A DNA stretch of 64,000 nucleotides. Origin: Microplitis mediator (Eukaryota > Arthropoda > Insecta > Hymenoptera > Braconidae). Position numbers and translations under genes: made by a program. Location of the stretch: positions 9,789,697 through 9,853,696 of the forward strand of contig NC_079971.1 of assembly GCF_029852145.1 (NCBI RefSeq), read 5' to 3'. The notes below the pieces were generated by a model. That model was given only the letters and a program-made list of their open reading frames with translations, ran no database searches and was not told the DNA's origin. Shown one piece after another: positions 24,489 through 36,034 of this stretch. The first letter of the stretch is position 1; the number at the start of each line of letters is the position of its first letter.

Positions 24489-25060
24489 ATGCCACACAAA
24501 CTCCAAGTTACTACTATCAAAACGACGAAAAAACCCTCAATATACTCCGCAAAAACCATGAAAAACCATCATAAAAATTCTGAGCAAGCCCAAACATGTC
24601 TCCGCGAAAACACCGATGAAACTCCAAAAGAACACCGACAAAACTCCGTGTCACAACTGTATACAAAAATACCGCGTTACTACCATGAAAACACCGTCGA
24701 AACTTCCACGGTACAGCTAGTTTCGCTCGAGTTTCTTCCGAATTTCTACGATGGCGCTAAAAGTGCTAGAATCTGTGGAAACTCCGACTAAACTACAAGG
24801 AAACACCTAAAGAACTCCAATAAAACACTAAGAAAACTCCGCGATAACACCGACGAAACTTTAAGAAAACACTAACAAAACTCCAAGAGAAAACTGGCAA
24901 AACTCTTCACAAACACGGACAAAACTCGGTGTCGTAATTGCACACGAAACACCACGTTTCTACCGCAAAAACACTGTCGAAACTCCCTCGAAACACCGAG
25001 TTTCTGTCGAGTTGTTTCCGAGTTCCCACGGTGGCGCCGAAACCGCCAGGGCAGCATTAG
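24489..25060. repeat. Degenerate minisatellite, AAAACACCGACGAAACTCC-like
   Basis: Two degenerate halves (about 24500-24775 and 24790-25050) are each built from short units around AAAACACCGA and AAACTCC. Each ends with a longer conserved part: TACCNNGAAAACACCGTCGAA followed by GAGTTTCTTCCGAATTTCTA in the first and GAGTTGTTTCCGAGTTCCCA in the second, then a GATGGCGC/GGTGGCGC string. Long open frames here follow from the repeat composition. Confidence 0.6.
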
Positions 25061-26104
25061 CCTCAGATCACTTTTGTATGCTACGTCATATACACAAATT
25101 TTTTGTCTAATGAATGTCTACGTAAGCCTGCATAGATTGAAATGGATCTCTATAAATTTGATTGTAAATATCACCAGATCTAATTTTTCAAGTAAGATAT
25201 CATAAGATATTTACTTTCGGAAAATTAACCTTCCATTCTGGCTGTCAGATGGCATTTTATTTTTATCAACCACATTTTTTCATTCACATTGCTTACTTTT
25301 TATGTTGGAAATAATGATGCTTACATTTTTTGTATGCAGATTTTGTTACGTTGATTTTGGCGGTTTGATATCAAGTTTAATACATTGCACAACGGGGGCT
25401 TAATTTTTTTTATTCAAATCTTTAACATCATTGGGAATGTTAGGACGATCACTAATATTCATTCTGAGTTTTAAAAATTTTGAAATTTATAAAAATGTTC
25501 AACTTCTATTATCTTCATATTTTTTATTTTCTCATGATCAATTTATTTTAAGTTCTCATTTACAAATTTCTTTGCTATATATACATATAAACTTCGAGTG
25601 GATGTTTGAATCTCTAACATAAAATTTATAAATATCTTGAATGTTTTGAACTGAAAAAAAAACATTTTGTATTATATGAAGAGACAAAACGACAATCAAA
25701 GTAAATACCATTTCCGTTAAAAATTAAAATAAGATAAATTTATTTAATGTAATAGTTCTTGATATAAATAAATCATCATATGTACATTTAAAGCAAAATT
25801 CATTAGAAAGAGATGAAATTAGTTTTGCAGACTTGAAAGGAAAATTTTCAAATTAATTTTACAAACATTTTTTCATTGAACCATGAGTATGGATTTTACA
25901 CTTGATAAGTTGGTAGTGTGTAAAGATGAAAGGTCATCGGTTATCATAGCATGAATATTGACTGAATGTGCTAGAGAGCGTTGGAAAAGGTGAAGTAAAA
26001 GAGGAGGTTTGGAAGGTAGCGGGTGGTAGTCGTGAATTGGGTAGTGAGGGTAAAGGGTGTTCCAGTCTCGTCACATTGGTTGAAAAAGAGAGAACTAAAG
26101 TAGG
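25061..26104. other. Unassigned, largely non-repetitive sequence
   Basis: No gene, RNA or bounded element recognised. Short open frames (for example 25431-25622) have no recognisable domains. Confidence 0.4.
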
Positions 26105-26116
26105 GAGTGAGTGAGC

Positions 26117-26194
<78 letters not shown>

Positions 26195-26210
26195 CAGACA
26201 GACAGACAGA
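26105..26210 (+). repeat. GA microsatellite, possible promoter-proximal tract
   Basis: About 100 bp of (GA)n with GAAA, GAGC and CAGACAGA interruptions. GAGA tracts occur near insect promoters, and this lies in the least repetitive part of the window, but no TATA box, initiator or coding start can be tied to it. Confidence 0.9.
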
Positions 26211-28297
26211 GACAGAACAAGGCAATCGAAAACTGAGGCAGTTCAGAGTTACTAGAGACAGTAGTGTCGAACTTGTGTTATGTTTTTTTTGTTTATTATC
26301 TAACCTTTCGTGCTAGTAATAATTTGTTCCATTAATGTTAGTTAAAAACTTGAAAATTTTCTTAAACTAATGACATTGTTATTGTTATCGTTAACACCAT
26401 TGGCAGCAGAAAAAATGTGACATGAATCGTTGATAATGCAACCTATATTTCAATAATTCCATCTCTAATTAAATTATTTTGCACAAAAAACTTTCAATTA
26501 TTGGCCGGTTTTCGGATTAAAACGGACTTTACAAAATAAATAATCAGTCTCACAGTTAATACGGACGTTATTGATGGTTTATAATTATTCATATGGTGAA
26601 ATCAAGATTAACTAAAAAGGGAAAATTCAAGATATAATGTCAGCTTCGTTCCTTATGCATTTTGGGCAAGTTTTTGAATTGGATTCAATCGAAAAACATG
26701 AAATAATTGTTAATACAAACCAAATACAGAACAATAGGAGAAAAAAGTGTCCCCTGTAAAAATCAAAAATGTCAATCCTTCTTGAAAATTTTTTTTTGTA
26801 TATATACACACACTGTGTGTGAGCAAAGACAAGATTTAAAATGATTTAACAAAAACAAAAAAAAAGACTATAACAAAAAAAAAAATAAGTAAAATTGTGA
26901 AAAAATTATAAATATCAAGAAAATATAAGTTATTAGAAGTGTGATAAATAATGTAAGCTCAATAGTTCAGACGTAAGTCTAAACATTTTTCTGTTGTTAC
27001 TGTCAAATACATGACTAATTTTGTGGGTGTTTTAATTCAGAAACAGATTACAAGAGCTAATGGTAACCAGAAATTAGGAAAAGAAGAAAGACAATTTAAA
27101 AAAAGTGTGTTTAGTTATTAGATGAAAAAATTTTTGCCGTTTATCAATGTCTAATTAATTGTGCTTTAAAATATCGGTATTTTATTATAATAATTATGAA
27201 GACAAATTATTCGGATATTGCGTTTTTTTTTTATTTTTACAGTCAAGCCCCACCAGTCAGCCTATAAAATTGTTTGCTGTAATAAAGTTTGACTTTGTGT
27301 ATTCCATTTAGACAGCCAGTACACATTTTTTTTTACTTTCAGTTGGCGTTAGCCTGGTCTAATAGAAATAAAGTTTTGATTTAATTTCCATTATCATTAT
27401 CATCTGTGCTTGTTAGAAAATTCACCTCTATTTTCATTGTTAGAGTTGACAAATAGTTTTGGGTATTTATTTCGATTAGCCATTCTCTTATTGATTTCGG
27501 GAAATATGGATTATAACTATAGCATATGTTGAAAACTGCGAATTCACACATATTTTATATTAGTCAGAACTAAAAAAAAAATATTTGAACGCAGCAATAG
27601 TTTCGGAAGTTACAGTTTATATAAAAATCAAACCGTTGAATGTATTAGCAATCTGATCTCCTGATTATATGGTTCACTTAAGATTGAAAAAAATGAAATT
27701 AATATGTCAACATATTCCTCTACCAATTTAGTTTGGTGTAAGTATAATCGTGTGGAGAGAAATTCATTTTTGAATGATACATTTTTAAAGTCTTAAATCC
27801 AAAAACTATACCATCTTCGAAATAGATACCTAATTTTATTAGTAAACCATTTTTATGCAGAATGAGCTTGCAGCTTTGCATTCTTTGACCTACATCACCT
27901 GCTTGATTCAAAATATTTATAACCTTCGAAATCGATTTTATTTTGCTGTTTTTAATCATTAATGATTTTTTTTTAATTTTTGTTTGATTGCCTTGCTATG
28001 TTAATTGAAGTACGCTGAACTCATCTGAAAATTCAAGTAACCAGCATTAGATAATGAAGATAAAAAAAAAGAACCGTCGAATGACAGTACCAACTCTGTG
28101 AGAAAAGAAAGACAATGCAATTTCCCATTTTACATGTACTTTAATCTTGTCAAATTAGGATGGCAGATTCCAATGAGTGATAAAAGGTAAGCATTAAAAG
28201 GTTTCTCGAAACTTATTTTCGAATCAACTTGCATCATAATAGAATTTTGATCAAATAATGCTGCCACGAGAAAAAAAAAAAAACAAAATTCACCGAT
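26211..28297. other. Unassigned, largely non-repetitive sequence
   Basis: AT-rich without recognisable element ends. A 79-codon open frame at 27720-27959 (minus) has no family features I recognise. This stretch could be intron or intergenic sequence of a host gene, but I see no exon. Confidence 0.4.
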
Positions 28298-28348
28298 CTC
28301 TTATTGAAAGAAGCGATTTAAAACGATTTGTAATGTTAAATTCTCATA

Positions 28349-28995
28349 CACTGTAAAAAATTCGCGGAGTGAATGAATTATCAATTATTCACTCCCCTCG
28401 GAGTGAAATTCACTCGGGAGGGGAGTTTTAAAAATATTATTAATAAAATATAACTCCACTAAGTAAAATCGTAATAAAAATTCGCGTATTACAGTACTGA
28501 TCAACCGATACGCGCACTCACACCCGAACACACACACGCACATATTCGCACACACGCGCACACCCGAACACACATACGCACACACCCGAACACGCGCACA
28601 CACACACGCAAATATTCGCACACACCCGATCAGACACACGCACACGAACACATTCGCATAAACTCACACACCCGAACACACACACGCACACATTTGCACA
28701 CTCGCACGCACACACATCCACAGACACGCGCACACACAGACACTCGCACTCGCACACACACGCTGTTTAACAGTTTAATATAAATTAATTTAAATGTTAA
28801 AACTCCGGACCGAAGTGAATTCGGAGTGAAATAAAATCCGCAGCACTCCGAGATTACTCCGCTAAAAAAAATTCCCAATTCACTCCGCATGCGGAGTGAT
28901 TTTTTTTAAAACTCCGGAACTCTGAGTGGCGGAGTGAATGCGGAGTGAATTCGGATTTAATTTCAATCCGGATTCACTCCGGATTTTTTACAGTG
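28349..28995. mobile_element. CACTGTAAAAAAT element, TA target duplication
   Basis: Ends CACTGTAAAAAATTCGCGGA and ...TCCGGATTTTTTACAGTG are inverse, flanked by TA at 28347-28348 and 28996-28997. Subterminal zones are full of GGAGTGAAT/ATTCACTCC motifs. The interior holds a CA-rich minisatellite (28510-28763). The TA duplication and CACTG start resemble Tc1/mariner-group ends. No transposase. Confidence 0.85.
28510..28763. repeat. CA-rich minisatellite with CACCCGAACA units
   Basis: Degenerate array of CACACACGCACA, CACCCGAACA and ATTCGCACAC words inside the element 28349-28995. Cys/Val-rich open frames on the minus strand are artefacts of this repeat. Confidence 0.85.
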
Positions 28996-29096
28996 TAAGA
29001 AGGGCGATTCAAAGGTATTCAAAGCATTCAGAAGCATTAAAAAATATTAAAATTTTTTTTTTTCTAATCGTTTTGAATCGCTTCTTGTAATAAGGG

Positions 29097-30207
29097 ATAT
29101 TAATAACCGCATTTAAACTACATTTTGAATTAAGTGAATTTGTATTATAACTGAATACGACTTTATTTAATATGAATAAATTTAATTATTAGTACTGTTC
29201 GAAAATCTAAAAAAGTATATTTACCTAAAGCAAATTCACCTGACTTGATTTAAGTAAATTATTACGTACATTAAGTGATTGGGTATTTTAAATGACATCT
29301 GTTCTTTATAAAGGCACATTTAATAATTCGGGTTGTTAGAAACTTTTTTTTATTTCTCAGAAAAAATTAGAAATGATTTTTTCTTTTAAATAGCATATAA
29401 CGTTGCGATAAATATTCTTAATTACTGAGAACAGTAATGAACTTGTTTGTAATTCAATTATCTTTAGAGGTTTTACAGTCACAGGTAAATACGGTATATT
29501 GATAGAGAATTTTCGAGAAATTGGCGGTCACAACTTAGTCCTTGTAAAGTTTGTGTGCTGACAAACTTACAGTTTGTGTTCTTAACAGGGGTTATCAAAT
29601 ATTTTCGGCTTTTTTTCGGAATCAAAATCTCTATGTACAGAATACAGACCGCACATCGATGCACTACTGTCTAATCTAGTGAAGTGCGCTTCAATTATTT
29701 GATAATATTCGTTTGTTTATGAGAAAAACTCGGCCAAAGTTTCCATTTACTGCACAAGTGCAACAAAGATAGTACCGTTCGTGGACTTGAGTGTAATAGA
29801 GAGAAAAGTACGAACCTCTGTTAATGTTGTAACTGTGACCGTAGCTTTATATTGAATTATACTATCGCCGTTTTGTAGTCAAAACACTGTATCTCTACGC
29901 AGATATATCAGATTCTTCCTATTTGAAAACGAACTTCCAGCAAATGATTCATAACTTTTTTATCCGCAATTGACCAGATTTTGATCGAAGGGAACGACAG
30001 TACCATAATTCATCTGAATATCTCAGTTTACAGTATCTATTATGATTTACGGTGCCTGTCATAATTTCCGGTGCCTGCCATAATTTACATATATTTGGAT
30101 CCGCCAGGCTACAGGATTTTTTTTTTTCATTTTCATTCTCGTCAACGAGTTTATTTAAGAATATTTCGATTATTAATTTAAGAATATTTCTAAATTACAT
30201 AATATTG
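29097..30207. other. Unassigned sequence
   Basis: No gene or element ends recognised. A segment around 29690-29900 is somewhat richer in GC and contains words such as CTCGGCCAAAGTTTCCATTT, without protein features. Confidence 0.4.
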
Positions 30208-30449
30208 CCCGGGAAAAAAAGTTCATGTCTGACCATATATGATCATATATGAAAATTGGCCATGTCTGATCATATATGATTAGATATGATCATATATGAT
30301 ATACATATAGGTCTGACAATAATTATTTAAACTAAAAAAATAATGTTTTAATTATATTGTTCATTCACATTCATTGAAATTGATGTATATATAGCTATTG
30401 TTCACTCATCATTAATTTTTCTGTCGATGAAAAAATATTCGGTATTTTT

Positions 30450-30512
30450 CTGGGATTCGAACCTGGATCCTTCTGCGTATCAGTTGAAGATTGTACCACT
30501 CTGCCAAACCAT
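30450..30512 (-). other. tRNA-like segment
   Basis: On the minus strand TGGCAGAGTGGTACAATC resembles an A box/D arm, and CCAGGTTCGAATCCCAG a B box/T arm with a perfect 5-bp stem (no acceptor stem). The spacing between the boxes is tRNA-like. Confidence 0.6.
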
Positions 30513-30545
30513 AGGCTCAATAGCTGGGACTATTCAATAGGTTTA

Positions 30546-31482
30546 GGGGAAGGTGGCCCAAAGCGGGTACCCCGCCTAAAGCGGGTAGGCGCTTGTACGC
30601 CGACGCATGAAACGCAAGGGACAAGGTATGCATATGTTGAGGCTACCCGAGTACTGCCGAGTTTCGCTCAGTTCCAAACGAGCATAAATGAAGCGGTATG
30701 GCTTAATTACACGCAATTAAAAGAAAATTAATCATTTCTTAAAAAAATTAAAGGTATATATTTTCTGATTATTCAAAAACGAATACACTTATTATATCGT
30801 TGATAATTTTCTATTATTTTGAGCCTATTTAAGATAAATTGACGGAAAAATATTAGCGTTTTGTTTTGAATTATTTGAGTTTAGCATCACTTGGATAAAA
30901 AACGTGTTCTCGGGCAAAGCGGGTAGGGCAAAGCGGGTACGGCAAAAACTGCTAAAGACTAATTAAAATAGTCTAAAATTATTTTTTACCGATACCTGGT
31001 GCGTACTGTACAGTAATACACCAAAATCTGCAAAATACTGAATAATTAGTCGAATATTATTATTTATATAATTAACAAAAAAATTTAATTACAAGTTACC
31101 GATTAAATAGTCATTTATATTGGAGTATTGCTATATTTAATAAGTTAGTCGTTTAAGTTGTTAAAGACTGATTAAATGAAACTAAAATTATTATTTAAAT
31201 ATCTAAAATAAGCATACTTTCCTTAATTGTAGTGCCAACCCGCTTTGCCCGAACGGATTACCCGCTTTAGCCCCCCCCCCCTAGGGCAAAGCGGTTTTTG
31301 GGAGTGTTTTTTAATTTTAAGAATAAATCATAAATTAATACAAATTTATACAATATTGCTTATTGATTTTAAAGTTCGATAAATCCTCTATAAAAAAAAA
31401 AATAAATCATTATTGTTATCGTACAAATACTAGATTTTCTCGGCTCTTAACGTTAACATACCCGCTTTAGGCCACCTTCCCC
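30546..31482. mobile_element. GGGGAAGGTGGCC element, TA target duplication
   Basis: Ends GGGGAAGGTGGCCCAAAGCG and ...CGCTTTAGGCCACCTTCCCC are inverse and flanked by TA (30544-30545, 31483-31484). The words AAAGCGGGTA and TACCCGCTTT recur through the interior. A C run at about 31258-31270 precedes CTAGGGCAAAGCGG, which looks like a second, internal terminus. No coding capacity. Confidence 0.85.
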
Positions 31483-31639
31483 TACATATTGATCTAAGAA
31501 ACCTCAACAATCATTAAGTTTATATTGATATTTTACATGGTATTTGAGAAGTTTAAGTTTTCTAATGCGGAATAAAAAGTTTTTTTCATTTTCAACAAAT
31601 TAAAAAAATAAAATTTAAACTCAAGGTTTCATTTTTTAT

Positions 31640-31830
31640 ATTCCCGCTAAGGAAATTGAAAATTTTCAAAATTAAAGAAAGTTATTGGTTTTGGTCCGAT
31701 TTTCGAAAATCGAGCTTTCAATATATTTCGACGTTTTGAGGTCCTAGGAAACTATTCTGTCTAATTTCAGGATGATGTATGTATGTACCTATGTACGTAC
31801 GTACGTTTGTAAATATTCTATAACTTTTGA
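31640..31830 (-). repeat. CR tail module, inverted
   Basis: Contains CCCGCTAAGGAAATTGAAAA, GTTTTGAGGTCCTAGGAAAC and TTTCAGGATGATG, the reverse-complement arrangement of the CR tail seen at 42770-42908. It continues into GTACGTACGTACGT and a module start (TTTTGAACGGATCAACCGAT). Confidence 0.7.
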
Positions 31831-32337
31831 ACGGATCAACCGATTTAGACTCAGTTCGCTATTGTTATAGATACGTGGTATTGCAAACTATACTTACAGC
31901 GGTATTGCACAGGATATGTTTATATATGATGCTTAGATGGATTGAGTACAAAAATTTAAACTTCATGTATATGATCTTATATGATGATATATTCACACAT
32001 GGATTTCATTTCCACGTACGAGTACAAAACTTTTTATGTCTCTTCATATATGTTCATACCTGACCCTATCTGATTTTATATGCGTTGAACATCGTGTAAA
32101 GAATTTTCATGTCTCGTCATACTTGTCTATATCTGATTTTATATAAATTAAACAACTTGTAAGAAATTTTATATATTATCATATATGATCATACATGACC
32201 ATATATGATCGTATATGATTTGTGTATAAGTTGGAAGAAATTTCTTTGCCTTTATGTATGGTCATATATGATTCATATATGATCTTATATGGTCATATCT
32301 AATTATATATAGCCAGATATGAATTTTTATTCCCGGG

Positions 32338-32504
32338 ACACTAAAAAAAAAACGATTTTTTTTTCCGTAATTCGCTAATATTTTCGAGTTTACTTGATGA
32401 AATGATCTGGAATTCTAAGAAAAGTTCATAGGCAACAAGCTCTTTCGATTGCCGCCTTAACTATCCAAATCGGTTCATTAGTTATAAAGTTATAAAAAGT
32501 TTAA

Positions 32505-32557
<53 letters not shown>

Positions 32558-32712
32558 GACACTAGGATATCATTCTGAAAATGGTCAGAATAGCTTCCTA
32601 GGACCTCAAAACGTCGACATCTGATGAAATTTCGATTTTCGCGGATCGGGGCGAAAACAAAAACTTCCCGAATTTTTCGAAAATCGTCGATTTTCTTAGT
32701 GGGAAGTTAGAG
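32338..32712 (+). repeat. Composite repeat CR, 3' part
   Basis: Starts inside the last module (CACTAAAAAAAAAACG), runs through CTCTTTCGATTGCCGCCTTA to a CA tract (about 32517-32552) and the tail ending CTTAGTGGGAAGTT. The upstream part is cut by the CCCGGG-ended region at 32337. Confidence 0.75.
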
Positions 32713-33054
32713 AAAAAGGCCATTTGGCAGCCGAAATGGGAGGTAGATTTCTCAATTAATCTATATAAAAAGATTCATAAATACATATCTTGTGATACAT
32801 GGTAGTGTATAGTCATGATATGAAATTAGGCTCGTTTTCAAAGAGTGAGGGTAAAAAGAGACAACGACTATTTTCGATAGAGAACTTCAGATAGTTGATT
32901 TGACAAAACATTGTATCGGTAATCTACCAAACTAACCATCACGTCAACTAAGTATAGATAATTTAATTAGTATGAGATCATAATTATAATCACTATTACG
33001 ATAGCAAGACCAGTTATAATTATTGGACGTACAGGTACGATTTAAACGTCATAA

Positions 33055-34500
33055 AAGATAAAAGAAATACTTTTAAAATATAAATTAGCTGTGAAATTTA
33101 CAGATTATTTTGTTTACAATAAAATACAACTGACAAAATTGTATACTAATGGGAAATGCACAAGGTATGTGGAATGAACACCATATTTTCTACATTTTTT
33201 GATTCCATTAGAATTTTCAAGGCTATCAAATTATTGGAAGAAATGGTCAAAACCTAAAGTTTAAGGTAAAAAACTATAGCTAACTAAACAAGCGTTTTAC
33301 TGAAATTGTCTATCAGTTTTAGTTTTGATGTTATATAAGCTTCAACAGATAATAAAAACTGATTTTTTCGAAAAATCGTGAAAATTTCAAACAGCCATTA
33401 CTTGAAAACTAATCAACCGATTTAGCTCATCTTCAAATTTGATCAAGATAATCGCCTATAGAATAAGTTTAGAAAATTTCATTAAGAACCGATAAGAATT
33501 GTAGATGCTATCGTAATGACGAGAGCAGTGATAATTACCCTCGCAGATTTGAATCACGGTGGGAACACCGTGAAAGTGTAAACATCGTGGATCCACTGTG
33601 GTTACACGGTGGGTTTGTTCCATTTCACCACCGGATATACACAGTGTATCCACTGTGATTACGCGGTGTATCCACCGTGATTACGCGGTGGCTTGACCAC
33701 TGTGTATACACGGTGTTCCCACTGTGATTACGCGGTGGCTTGACCACTGTGTATACACGGTGTTTTCACTGTGATTACGCGGTGTATCCACCGTGATTCC
33801 ACGGTGGCTTTGTGCTATTTCACCACCGTGTTTCCACGGTGTGTCCACCGCGTAATCACAGTGAAAACACCGTGTATACACGGTGGTCAAGCCACCGTGT
33901 AATCACGGTGGATACACCGCGTAATCACAGTGGTAAAATGGAATAAACCCACCGTGTTTCCACCGTGATTCAAATCTGCGAGGGTATAGGGAGTAGAGGT
34001 ACATTTGATACATCATAAGTAATAAAAGAAATACTTTTAAAATATAAAATAGCAGTGAAATTTACAGGTTATTTTGTGCACAATAAGATACAACTGACGA
34101 AACTAGATTACAATGAGAAATTCATGAGTTATGTGGAATGAAAACCATATTTTCAACATTTTTTGATTCCATTATAATTTTCGAGTCCATCAAATTATGG
34201 GAAGAAATGGTCGAAATATAAAGTTTAAAGTCATAAATTAAAGCTTATTAGACAATCTTTCAGATACTTTTTATGGAAATTGTCTATGAGTATTAGTTTT
34301 AAAATTATATAAACTTGAAAGTGGATAAAAACTGATTTTTTCGAAAAATCGTGGAAAATTCAAAAAACCATAACTTCTAAACTAATCAACCGATTTTGCC
34401 CATCTTCGAACTTAACCGTGGTAATTACACATAAATTACACATAAAATAAGTGTAGAAAATTTTATTAAGATCTGATAGAAATTGTAGACGCAATCGTGT
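33055..34500. repeat. Tandem duplication of a roughly 0.5-kb unit
   Basis: About 33055-33520 and 34018-34500 are collinear: AGAAATACTTTTAAAATATA, GAAATTTACAGRTTATTTTG, ATACAACTGACRAAA, TTTTCGAAAAATCGTG and ACTAATCAACCGATTT occur in the same order with moderate divergence. The TIR element 33538-33984 was inserted between them. Origin unknown; no gene seen. Confidence 0.7.
33538..33984. mobile_element. CCCTCGCAGATTTG element with ACCGTG hairpin array, copy 1
   Basis: Ends CCCTCGCAGATTTGAATCAC and ...CAAATCTGCGAGGG are perfect inverse repeats flanked by TA. Almost the whole interior is an array of roughly 18-26-bp near-palindromic units built from CCACCGTG, GTATACACGGTG and GATTACGCGGTG, so the strand can fold into many small hairpins. 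No coding capacity. Confidence 0.9.
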
Positions 34501-34540
34501 CTTTAAAACTGCGTTATATCCCATACATATATATATATAT

Positions 34541-34786
34541 ATGTTTAGGTTTCCACTATATTTTAAAATTGGTGTATTACCGTACGATGGACGGTGTGGC
34601 TCAATAAGTTATAGCTTAAATTGAACGGAATATAGCATAGTACCTGATAGCTCAACTGGTAGAGCACTCGGCGCGATACCGAATTGGTCTGGGTTCGATT
34701 CCCAGTTCGGGCTATCTATATTTTTCTCAATTTATCTATAAATTGTCTTATTGAGAGGTTTGCATGTTTAGGTTTCCACTATATTT
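34541..34786. mobile_element. 200-bp insert between 23-bp direct repeats
   Basis: ATGTTTAGGTTTCCACTATA plus three further T bases is present at 34541-34563 and again at 34764-34786, with 200 bp between. The insert contains a tRNA-like segment (34641-34713). Long target duplications suggest a retroposed (SINE-like) insertion or a small duplication. No poly(A) tail is visible. Confidence 0.55.
34641..34713 (+). tRNA. tRNA-like sequence, probably pseudogene or SINE head
   Basis: D arm GCTCAACTGGTAGAGC (stem GCTC/GAGC), anticodon stem CTCGG paired with CCGA(A) and T arm CTGGGTTCGATTCCCAG (stem CTGGG/CCCAG) have normal spacing for a 72-73-nt tRNA. The acceptor strands (TACCTGA and TTCGGGC) pair poorly and position 33 is not T, so the anticodon cannot be read with confidence. 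Most likely a tRNA-derived pseudogene or SINE head. Confidence 0.55.
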
Positions 34787-34798
34787 AAATGGGTCTCC

Positions 34799-35088
34799 AC
34801 AATATTCAAAATTCTCGAGCGCCATTTAAATATATGAATATTGGGCTGAAATTTTCAGCATAGTCATAATTTTACAGATATAAAATATTTATTCCACGAG
34901 GAAGAAAAAATTCAGAAACAAAAAATCCGAATTCCAATCATTTTTGATATTTTCAAAATTCGTGAGCGACCTCTTGAAAATTTTTTATCGAGTGATTTTT
35001 GGAGATGCCTCTTAAAGCATCTTAAACCAACAAATTTTCATAAGAGATTCGAAAAAAAAAAACAATCGGTTTTTTTGGGCCACCCTAA
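34799..35088. mobile_element. Single arm of the TTAGGGTGGC foldback family
   Basis: Collinear with the right arm of 37091-37974: TTCAAAATTCTCGAGCGCC, GGGCTGAAATTTTCAGCATA, TCAAAATTCGTGAGCGACCT, ending GGGCCACCCTAA at 35088. There is no opposite arm, so it is a half element. Confidence 0.75.
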
Positions 35089-35095
35089 TAATATA

Positions 35096-36023
35096 CACTA
35101 ATGCAAAAAATTAAAGGAGCAGAAAAATTTTATAAATTTTTTAGTGATTTTCGGAAGGCTGTAACTTGGTCAAAAATGATCGTATCGAGATTTTAAAAAA
35201 AGCATTTTATAGCTTGAAATCTCTAGTTTTGGTGCATTTTTTCAAAATTTTTTAAAAGCTCCGGTTATTGCGCAAACATGAGAAATACCGCGAGACAAAA
35301 AATTTCTAAATCTTTTTTCTTTTCCGAAGAGCCCACGGACCGCGGAAAAATTCTTTCAACTAAACGAATGCATAGCTTGTTTAGCAAATTTATTCAGCTT
35401 CAATTTGTTTTTTTTAACCTCGTAGGACGATTTGTCGCAGAGATATCAGCCTTCAAAAAGAAAATGATCCTTTTGGCTTTGATCATCGATATTAACAGGT
35501 ACCAATGATCGCACAGAAAGTTGAAGGACGGCGTTGAAAAGTTGAATAAATTCCCTACAAGACCCTGTCATCATTTTTTGGAAAAAAAAATTTTTTATAT
35601 TTTTAACATCCATTAGAAGTAAGTACAAAAATGACTTTTTTTGGTTTTTTAGTAAATCAACCGCTACTCTGCAAATATCGATAGAAAAAACACTGTTGCC
35701 AGGGACTTTTTTAGCTTAATGTACCCCCAAGACCCCTATAAATTTTTAAATTGATCTATCGAACCATTTTTTGGGAATCATCGATCAAAGTTCTGCTAAA
35801 CAATTAAAGGAACAAGTTTTATTCCTTCAATTGTGTAATCATAATCAGAACGAAAAAATTATTTTTTTTTTACTTTTCTCAAATTTTTGCGTTGGTGACT
35901 CAGCAAATGCAAAGAAATGACAAAAAAAAAATACAAAATTTCCAAAAAATGTAAAAAAAAAATTTAAAACACAAAAAAAAAGTTTCAATTTTTTTTTTTG
36001 TTCTTCGATTTTTTGCATTAGTG
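35096..36023. mobile_element. CACTAATGCAAAAAAT element, TA duplication, monomer form
   Basis: Ends CACTAATGCAAAAAATTAAA and ...CGATTTTTTGCATTAGTG are inverse, flanked by TA. The interior is collinear with one arm of 59475-61262 (AATTTTATAAATTTTTTAGTG, GAAAAATGATCGTATCGA, GGAACAAGTT, ATTTTTGCGTT). The TA duplication and CACT end fit a Tc1/mariner-group non-autonomous element. Short open frames inside are not conserved as protein. Confidence 0.8.
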
Positions 36024-36034
36024 TATATATATAC

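Larger units (their letters stand above)
28298..29096. mobile_element. Small CCCTTATT-family element split by a nested insertion
   Basis: Outer ends CTCTTATTGAAAGAAGCG and ...CGCTTCTTGTAATAAGGG, with AT on each side. Outside the nested insert (28349-28995), the left 50 and right 100 bases together match 38580-38712 read in reverse (CGATTTNNAACGATTTGYAATG; GGYGATTCAAANGTATTCAAA). It was therefore present before the inner element arrived. Confidence 0.8.
30208..32337. mobile_element. CCCGGG-ended region (one or two elements, nested inserts)
   Basis: Left end CCCGGGAAAAAAAGTTCATG and right end ...GAATTTTTATTCCCGGG are inverse with similar subterminal words (GACCATATATGATCATATATG left; TGGTCATATATGATTCATAT right). 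The flanking dinucleotides differ (TG and AC), and a CR tail module lies inside at about 31640-31830, so the two ends may come from different insertions. A tRNA-like segment (30450-30512) and the element 30546-31482 are also inside. Confidence 0.5.

Noticed and set aside
27720..27959. 79-codon minus-strand frame
   Set aside because: The length is within chance for this composition, and no motif or repeat association supports it.
33538..33984. CRISPR-like repeat array
   Set aside because: Units are near-palindromic and unequal in length, there are no unique spacers, and the array is bounded by transposon-type inverted repeats in a eukaryotic context.
34641..34713. Functional tRNA gene
   Set aside because: The acceptor stem does not pair well, position 33 is not T, and no terminator run of T follows directly.
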